Source: Pantoea deleyi
GTDB lineage: Bacteria > Pseudomonadota > Gammaproteobacteria > Enterobacterales > Enterobacteriaceae
Length of the DNA stretch: 64,000 bases
Direction of reading: 5' to 3'
NCBI RefSeq assembly: GCF_022647325.1
Contig: NZ_CP071405.1
Span: 1,860,001-1,924,000 of the forward strand
The notes beneath the pieces were generated by a model. The model saw only the letters and a list, made by a program, of their open reading frames with translations, made no database searches and had not been told where the DNA came from. Position 1 is the stretch's first letter. Every line of letters begins with the position of its first letter. The position numbers and the translations under genes were made by a program. Shown piece by piece: positions 59,251-64,000 of this stretch.

Positions 59251-60234
59251 GTGGACGTAATTGAAGGAAAAGCGTTGCAGGTGTCGGATGCCATAATTTC
59301 CTGCCAGCTGGATGGAAAGGGCGGGATGATCCCGATCGCGGAAGATGAGGTGATTCAGTGTGAGCAGCCCTGCTGGCTGCATCTGAATTACACCCATCGC
59401 AAAAGCGCAGAGTGGCTGCAGTCGACGCCACAAATCCCGGACACGGTGCGCGATGCGTTAGCGGGCGACAGCATGCGTCCCCGTGTCAGCCGGCTGGGCG
59501 ACGGCTTTATGATCGTGCTGCGCAGCGTCAATCACAACAGCGATGCGCGTCGCGATCAGCTGGTGGTGATGCGGGTCTTCATCAACGACAAGCTCATCGT
59601 CTCCACCCGGCGGCGTAAAGTCACCGCGGTCGATGAGGTGTTGACGGATCTGCAGAACGGCAACGGCCCGATTGACTGTGGCAGCTGGCTGGTGGATGTC
59701 TGCGATGCCCTGACCGATCACACCAGCGAATTTATCGAAGAGCTGCATGACAAAATCATTGAGCTGGAAGATGCGCTGCTGGACCAGCGGATGCCTGCAC
59801 GAGGGGAACTCGGCCTGCTGCGCAAACAGCTGATCGTGATGCGACGCTACATGGCGCCGCAGCGGGATGTCTATGCCCGGCTGGCCAGCGAAAAGCTTGG
59901 CTGGATGGATGACAGCGAACGCCGCCGGATGCAGGAGATCGCCGATCGTCTGGGGCGCGGACTGGATGATCTGGATGCGGGCGTGGCGCGCACCGCAATC
60001 CTGGCCGATGAGGTCGCCTCGGCGATGGCGGAATCGATGAACCGCCGCACCTACACCATGTCCCTGATGGCGATGATTTTTCTTCCCGCGACCTTCCTGA
60101 CGGGGCTGTTCGGCGTCAACCTGGGCGGGATCCCCGGCGGCGACTGGCACTATGGCTTTCCGCTGTTCTGTCTGCTGCTGGTAGCGCTGGCGCTGGGCGT
60201 GGCGGGTTACCTGCGTAAACGGCGCTGGCTGTAG
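59251..60234 (+). CDS. zntB: Zinc transport protein ZntB
   Basis: A 327-residue CorA-family (2-TM-GxN) transporter, same length as E. coli ZntB. The large cytoplasmic domain includes [33 protein letters not shown] and [28 protein letters not shown]; two C-terminal membrane helices flank the GVN signature ([14 protein letters not shown]). ZntB moves zinc, with recent work favouring proton-coupled import. The start is GTG at 59251 with GAGGCGATG upstream. The gene ends 117 nt before the FnrS sRNA. Confidence 0.95.
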   Translation: MDVIEGKALQVSDAIISCQLDGKGGMIPIAEDEVIQCEQPCWLHLNYTHRKSAEWLQSTPQIPDTVRDALAGDSMRPRVSRLGDGFMIVLRSVNHNSDARRDQLVVMRVFINDKLIVSTRRRKVTAVDEVLTDLQNGNGPIDCGSWLVDVCDALTDHTSEFIEELHDKIIELEDALLDQRMPARGELGLLRKQLIVMRRYMAPQRDVYARLASEKLGWMDDSERRRMQEIADRLGRGLDDLDAGVARTAILADEVASAMAESMNRRTYTMSLMAMIFLPATFLTGLFGVNLGGIPGGDWHYGFPLFCLLLVALALGVAGYLRKRRWL

Positions 60235-60301
60235 TCGGGCAGGGCGAAAACGGCGGAAAATCGCGTCATCCGGCCGGAAAACCGGATTAAACAGGCAAAA
60301 G

Positions 60302-60315
60302 CTGATCGACATCAA
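60302..60315 (+). promoter_or_regulatory. FNR box of fnrS
   Basis: CTGAT-CGAC-ATCAA matches the FNR consensus TTGAT-N4-ATCAA at nine of ten positions. Its centre is 42.5 nt upstream of the inferred FnrS start, the class II activator position. Confidence 0.88.
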
Positions 60316-60350
60316 GAACCTGATGCTGCACCTGACGCAAACTCTCTTCC

Positions 60351-60472
60351 GCAGGTGAATGCAACGTCAAGCGATGGGCGTTGCGCTCCATATTGTCATA
60401 CTTATATTTTTTAGAATTATTGCATAGCACAATTAATTCGAAACATGCCGGCCAGTGTGCCGGCTTTTTTTT
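60351..60472 (+). ncRNA. fnrS: FnrS small RNA
   Basis: 122 nt, the same length as E. coli FnrS. The 5' part GCAGGTGAATGCAACGTCAA and then GCGATGGGCGTTGCGCTCCA are identical to E. coli, including the two pairing regions used against sodB, maeA, metE, folE/X and gpmA mRNAs; the middle ATTGCATAGCACAATTAATTC is nearly so. The terminator stem differs (GCCGGC-CAGTGT-GCCGGC, then eight T, 60447-60472). It lies downstream of zntB, as in E. coli, behind an FNR box, so anaerobic induction is expected. Confidence 0.96.
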
Positions 60473-60538
60473 ATCCGCTGGCCCGGACGGCGTTTCTTTC
60501 CTAAGCTTAAACTCCATTCGCAAGAAAAGGAGTACGGC

Positions 60539-60685
60539 ATGAGCGCGATTTTTAACAGCGAGCCGATCCCGACGGATCCCACCCCGATTCCTGACCCGAT
60601 TCCCCATCCGCAGCCGCAGCCCGATCCGCCAGGCGATCCGGAGTTTCCACCGATCATGGATCCGCCGCCACACCGCAACATATAA
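60539..60685 (+). CDS. Proline-rich microprotein
   Basis: A 48-codon frame from ATG 60539 with an optimal AAAAGGAG seven bases upstream. After SAIFNSEPIPTDP the peptide is dominated by Pro-x and Pro-Pro pairs (PIPDPIPHPQPQPDPPGD, then PPIMDPPPHRNI), with acidic residues between; it should be an extended, disordered polyproline-type chain. It has no signal or membrane segment. The strong ribosome site, sense codon pattern and own position between two terminators argue it is translated. Consecutive prolines may need EF-P. I do not recognise a named homologue. Confidence 0.7.
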   Translation: MSAIFNSEPIPTDPTPIPDPIPHPQPQPDPPGDPEFPPIMDPPPHRNI

Positions 60686-60714
60686 AAAAAGGGCGTGCTT
60701 CCGGAGCACGCCCT
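60684..60714. terminator. Terminator between the proline-rich gene and ttcA
   Basis: AGGGCGTGCT and AGCACGCCCT form a perfect 10-bp stem with a 5-nt loop. A seven-base A run on its left gives the T run for ttcA on the minus strand. Confidence 0.9.
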
Positions 60715-60729
60715 CTGTCTATCCGCGGC

Positions 60730-61665
60730 TTATTTTATCTGAAGTACATCCAGACGTGCGCTGATATCCGGCGCATCCTCATCATCTTCGCGCCAGCCTG
60801 CAGGCTGAGACGGCAGGGTTTCGCGGTCAAACGCCAGGTCGCCACCATCCACGACCGCATCACCGTGTTTGATGCCTTTAAAATCGAACAGGCTGATATC
60901 CGCCAGATGCGACGGCACCACGTTCTGCATCGCGCTGAACATGGTTTCGATACGGCCCGGATAGCGCTTGTCCCAGTCACGCAGCATATCGGCCACCACC
61001 TGACGCTGCAGGTTCGGCTGCGAACCGCAGAGGTTGCAGGGGATGATCGGGAACTGGCGCGCTTCCGAGAAGCGGATAATATCTTTCTCGCGGCAGTAGG
61101 CCAGCGGACGGATCACAATCTGCTTACCGTCGTCACTCATCAGTTTTGGCGGCATGCCTTTCATCTTCCCGCCATAGAACATGTTCAGGAACAGGGTCTG
61201 CAGGATGTCATCGCGATGATGGCCGAGTGCGATCTTGGTGCAGCCCAGCTCGGTCGCCACGCGGTAGAGAATGCCACGGCGCAGGCGCGAACAGAGTGAG
61301 CAGGTGGTTTTGCCTTCCGGGATCTTCTCTTTAACGATGGAGTAGGTATCTTCTTCGATAATCCGGTACTCAACGCCCTGCGCCTCAAGATACTGCGGCA
61401 GGATATGCTCCGGGAAACCGGGCTGCTTCTGGTCAAGGTTCACCGCAATCAGACTGAAGTTCACCGGCGCGCTCTTTTGCAGACTGCGCAGAATCTCCAG
61501 CATGGTGTAGCTGTCTTTGCCGCCCGACAGGCAGACCATGATGCGGTCGCCTTCTTCAATCATATTAAAATCGGCAATCGCTTCGCCGACATGACGACGC
61601 AGACGTTTCTGCAGCTTATTGAGGTTGTACTGTTCTTTCTTGTCAACCGTTTGATTATCTTGCAT
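60730..61665 (-). CDS. ttcA: tRNA 2-thiocytidine(32) synthetase TtcA
   Basis: A 311-residue PP-loop enzyme that thiolates C32 of certain tRNAs. The ATP-binding SGGKDS is at residues 47-52, Fe-S/catalytic cysteines Cys122 and Cys125 are in [12 protein letters not shown] and a further Cys in [20 protein letters not shown] is also diagnostic. Length equals E. coli TtcA. AGGTAAAA precedes the ATG. In E. coli K-12 the Rac prophage is integrated in this gene; here it is intact with no prophage. Confidence 0.97.
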   Translation of the reverse strand: MQDNQTVDKKEQYNLNKLQKRLRRHVGEAIADFNMIEEGDRIMVCLSGGKDSYTMLEILRSLQKSAPVNFSLIAVNLDQKQPGFPEHILPQYLEAQGVEYRIIEEDTYSIVKEKIPEGKTTCSLCSRLRRGILYRVATELGCTKIALGHHRDDILQTLFLNMFYGGKMKGMPPKLMSDDGKQIVIRPLAYCREKDIIRFSEARQFPIIPCNLCGSQPNLQRQVVADMLRDWDKRYPGRIETMFSAMQNVVPSHLADISLFDFKGIKHGDAVVDGGDLAFDRETLPSQPAGWREDDEDAPDISARLDVLQIK

Positions 61666-61909
61666 TTTTACCTATCTCTGAATCCTGAAAGCACAGCAAG
61701 AGGGCAGATTAAGGCGCGCCTCCAGCCAGACACTTCACTGCGGTGTCACGAATATGCAGCGTATGGTACGGATTGTTGCCGCGAATGCCAGTACCGGAGT
61801 GAAGATTCAGCGGAAAAGGGCATGGCCGGACGCAGGGCTGGCAGCGGCGCTAAGGTGCAAGTCACGGATACAGAGAGGCAATGCGGCGAGCTGATGCCGC
61901 CGCGCCGTG

Positions 61910-62068
61910 TCAGGTGGCGGGCACATTCTGCCACTGACAATCAATCTCATCCTTCTGCGTTGAGCAGGAGGGGGGCGAGGATTGATAAGCCTGATCACGC
62001 GCGTGATCGTGTTTTGCGGCACAACCCGCAAGTATAAAAAGAGCAGCCACGATTAACGGAAACTTCAT
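61910..62068 (-). CDS. Small lipoprotein candidate
   Basis: A 52-codon minus-strand frame from ATG 62068. Residues 1-15 are a clear type II signal (KFPLIVAALFILAGC, Cys16 lipidated), followed by a short hydrophilic mature part with His/Asp/Gln and two further Cys (SSPPSCSTQKDEIDCQWQ). The ribosome site is weak (GGGTTTCTGTG). The two mature Cys could form a disulfide. Codons coding DHARDQ contain a perfect 16-bp palindrome (61992-62007). Not recognised; lies upstream of ttcA on the same strand with a 244-nt gap (61666-61909) in which I see no gene. Confidence 0.72.
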   Translation of the reverse strand: MKFPLIVAALFILAGCAAKHDHARDQAYQSSPPSCSTQKDEIDCQWQNVPAT

Positions 62069-62544
62069 CACAGAAACCCGAAAAATAAAAACAGCATGCC
62101 TCGTGATGAATCAATCCGGTTTAAACGGCGTACGGTTTCTATTCCGGATAATCTGATCCCCGTCAAATTAATTCACTTTCGTTATGTCGGTATTAAAAAA
62201 AGCGCGCATTGGTCTTTTTACGGGAGCCGTCTGAAAATGCATGGCTGTTGAATATGTGTTAACCCCAAAGGCTTATAATAATGATAGCTCTGCAGACACC
62301 GGGCAGGTTTAAACAGGTCTGCCGCCTCAAGTTTCCGCCGGTCACGGTGAAACGAAAATGCGTGAAGATTTCGTTAAGTTAATCAGGATATTGTAAAGAA
62401 AGCAGCGGGGCGGGCGTTAAGGGGCAATGGCCGTCACCATGTTGTCCGTTGACACTCTTGCGGTTTCGCACATTTAGGCAATACAGCCAGCCAGTGAAGC
62501 CGTTAAATATCCGGCAATCAAGGTGAATTAAACTTTTAAGGTCT
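62069..62544. other. Intergenic region before the small membrane protein
   Basis: 476 nt, AT-rich in 62100-62280. It contains a perfect TATAAT at 62274-62279 with a poor -35, and a GGCAG...CTGCC inverted repeat near 62308-62330. No known RNA family recognised, although an untranslated leader or sRNA is possible. Confidence 0.4.
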
Positions 62545-62700
62545 ATGAGATATCCCTGTAACATTCAAAAAATAAAAAAGTACGGCATCCGGTTTATAAC
62601 GATGCTCATTATCTTTTTACTCTGCTATGTTGCGGTGATGTATTTTGCTGTGTTGATGCTGGTTAACCGCCACGGCTTACTCCATTTTCTGCTGCACTGA
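62545..62700 (+). CDS. Small membrane protein candidate
   Basis: A 51-codon frame from ATG 62545. A basic N-terminus (RYPCNIQKIKKYGIR) precedes one long hydrophobic span (FITMLIIFLLCYVAVMYFAV then LMLV), and a short tail with three His. AAGG lies only three bases before the ATG, a close ribosome site. The positive-inside pattern predicts N-in, C-out. It converges with the next gene, 11 nt apart. Unrecognised. Confidence 0.6.
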   Translation: MRYPCNIQKIKKYGIRFITMLIIFLLCYVAVMYFAVLMLVNRHGLLHFLLH

Positions 62701-62711
62701 ATGTGAAACGA

Positions 62712-62972
62712 TCAGCCGCAGGCTTTAAAAATCCAGCGATAGGCGTGATGCAGAAAATGTCTGAGCATTTCCAGAAAACCTTCCGCCCCTTCTTCGGCCA
62801 GACACTGTCCGGTCTCCAGAGCGTTATTCACTGCGTTGCGATGATTAAGAATCATCATGATGGCGACCACGGCGACAAACAGGGTAAAAGCCAGCACGCT
62901 CATTAGCGGCAGGGCATTTTTACGCGTGGCAGCGGACAGGGCATCGTCAGGTTGATCAGAGTGATGGCGCAT
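62712..62972 (-). CDS. Single-span membrane protein of unknown function
   Basis: An 86-residue protein with one membrane helix (about 22-42, LPLMSVLAFTLFVAVVAIMMIL), a hydrophilic N-terminus and a C-terminal part with acidic and aromatic residues (ALETGQCLAEEGAEGFLEMLRHFLHHAYRWIF). CGGGGATAC precedes the ATG, a usable ribosome site. No signal peptide; N-in orientation is likely. I do not recognise the family. Confidence 0.7.
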   Translation of the reverse strand: MRHHSDQPDDALSAATRKNALPLMSVLAFTLFVAVVAIMMILNHRNAVNNALETGQCLAEEGAEGFLEMLRHFLHHAYRWIFKACG

Positions 62973-63095
62973 GTATCCCCGGAAAAATGATAACGTGAAT
63001 AAACCATCACGGATTATGGCATTTATTGGGGTCAGGCTCTATGCCTCAGGTCAGACCAGGGGGATGTCTGGCGGTAAATAAAGATTTACAGGGAA

Positions 63096-63122
63096 AGCGG
63101 GCGGATACAGAAACCGCCCGCT
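63096..63122 (-). terminator. Hairpin terminator after the MgtC-family gene
   Basis: AGCGGGCGG and CCGCCCGCT pair perfectly across nine bases; on the minus strand TTTCCC follows. It lies 44 nt past the stop of the MgtC-family gene. Confidence 0.75.
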
Positions 63123-63165
63123 GACATGCTCAGCCGTCAGGTTGTGAGGTAAGGGACAACCGGAA

Positions 63166-63822
63166 TCACATCATCTCCAGCGACTGAACGCCTTTGATCT
63201 CCATGACCTTGTCATACAGATGCACATCGTTGGATCGGCGGGAAAGCGTCACCTGCACGCTCAGTTCGCACAGGCCGCTCTCCGCATCCCGGTTAATGAC
63301 CGTGACATTGCCGTAGCGAATGCCTTCCCGCTGCATCACCAGCAGCACCAGCGGCACACTTTTGGGCTTCAGGAACACCAGCAGGGTATGGTGTTTGCCG
63401 ATCAACACATGGCTCAGGCGGCGGAAGACCTCCAGCACCAGCAATGCCAGCACCGTGCCATAAATGCCGATCTCATACATGCCGCTCCCGATCACCAGCC
63501 CGATGGCAGCGGTGACCCACAAGCCCGCCGCGGTGGTTAAGCCTTTCACCACCTGTTTCTGAATCATAATGGTGCCTGCGCCCAGGAACCCCATGCCGCT
63601 GACCACCTGGGCGGCGATACGGCTGGGATCCAGCGCGACGTGGTCGCTGCTCAGCATGTCGGCGAACCCATATTTCGACACCAGCATAAACATCGCACTG
63701 CCAATACCGACCAGAATATGGGTTCGCAGGCCCGCTTCCTTTGCGCGCATCTGTCGCTCAAGGCCGATCAGGCCGCCGAGAATACCGGCCAGCGCAATGC
63801 GAAAAAGCATATCCATCAACAT
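63166..63822 (-). CDS. MgtC/SapB family membrane protein
   Basis: A 218-residue MgtC-family protein. The N-terminal membrane domain of about five helices has the signature LAGILGGLIGLERQMRAKEAGLRTHILVGIGSAMFMLVS and GMGFLGAGTIMIQKQVVKGLTTAAGLWVTAAIG; a C-terminal cytoplasmic domain of about 75 residues follows (ACT-like in MgtC). Salmonella MgtC inhibits the F1Fo ATPase and supports survival in low Mg and in macrophages; many homologues (such as YhiD) are uncharacterised. GGAG lies eight bases before ATG 63822. No mgtB or PhoP box was seen nearby, so the role is open. Confidence 0.9.
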   Translation of the reverse strand: MLMDMLFRIALAGILGGLIGLERQMRAKEAGLRTHILVGIGSAMFMLVSKYGFADMLSSDHVALDPSRIAAQVVSGMGFLGAGTIMIQKQVVKGLTTAAGLWVTAAIGLVIGSGMYEIGIYGTVLALLVLEVFRRLSHVLIGKHHTLLVFLKPKSVPLVLLVMQREGIRYGNVTVINRDAESGLCELSVQVTLSRRSNDVHLYDKVMEIKGVQSLEMM

Positions 63823-64000
63823 GGCTTTACTCCGAATTAATAAAGGCCGAAAAAGGGTGACAGTTCAGTGATAACAGGTAAACAAGATAATTCTGCTTGC
63901 AAATGACGCCGGAGAATTTTGTAAAAAGCTGTTTCACCTCTCGACCCCTTGTGCTGCCTGACATATGCTGACCCAGCCTTTAACCCCATTCCCGGAGTCC
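63823..64000. other. Intergenic region at window end
   Basis: 178 nt upstream of the MgtC-family gene, presumably with its promoter. The last bases read CCCGGAGTCC, which could be a ribosome site for a plus-strand gene starting just beyond the window. Confidence 0.35.

Noticed and set aside
60730..61665. Prophage at ttcA (Rac site in E. coli)
   Set aside because: ttcA is intact and no integrase or phage genes are nearby.

Overview
The window (about 57% G+C, no rRNA or tRNA genes seen) is a stretch of an enterobacterial chromosome. Gene order and protein sequences follow the Escherichia coli trp-topA-cysB-acnA-pyrF-rnb-fabI-sap-psp-tyrR-zntB region closely, but with replacements and insertions (an RpfF-type DSF synthase, a third CstA-family transporter, an orphan AraD, a DUF1275 protein, a CigR-like protein, a two-domain CMD protein). 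This mix, with proteins close to but distinct from E. coli, suggests Erwiniaceae, most likely Pantoea; that assignment is an inference from recalled sequences, not from a search.

Layout. 1-1.7 kb: start of the trp operon (trpE cut by the window edge, leader peptide, attenuator, promoter/operator) on the minus strand. 1.7-12.7 kb: rnm, yciO, a lipoprotein protease, an AT-rich spacer, rluB, btuR, yciK, sohB, yciN, topA, cysB. 13-16.6 kb: three tiny genes (ymiA, an unnamed one, ymiC) and acnA. 16.6-21.4 kb: ribA, pgpB, lapAB, pyrF-yciH, osmB. 21.7-26 kb: orphan araD, then convergent rpfF and rpfR (DSF synthase and PAS-GGDEF-EAL c-di-GMP receptor/phosphodiesterase). 26-33 kb: ybdD-cstA, rnb, a YdeP-type molybdopterin oxidoreductase. 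33-41 kb, accessory: a PTS EIICB, a chemoreceptor behind a FliA-type promoter, DUF1275, CigR-like, a zinc-ribbon protein, a LysR regulator with no ATG, and a CMD protein. 41-47 kb: fabI and sapABCDF. 47.5-53 kb: a RyhB sRNA, pspF, the sigma-54 pspABCD operon, ycjX-ycjF. 53-60 kb: tyrR with its TyrR box, tpx, ycjG, mpaA, mppA, zntB. 60.3-64 kb: FnrS sRNA with an FNR box, a proline-rich microprotein, ttcA, several unrecognised small envelope proteins and a MgtC-family gene.

Functional themes: envelope homeostasis (LapAB control of LPS, Psp, Sap, PgpB, OsmB, murein peptide recycling by MpaA/YcjG/MppA), aromatic amino-acid control (trp attenuation, TyrR), iron and oxygen response through two small RNAs (RyhB, FnrS), and diffusible-signal/c-di-GMP signalling (RpfF/RpfR). 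Many genes below 60 codons were read directly from the sequence. The most useful points for follow-up are the two sRNA genes, the trp leader with a single Trp codon, a 23-nt perfect inverted repeat before ribA, an overlapping reading frame at the acnA start, the LysR gene with a displaced start, and five or six unannotated microprotein candidates.
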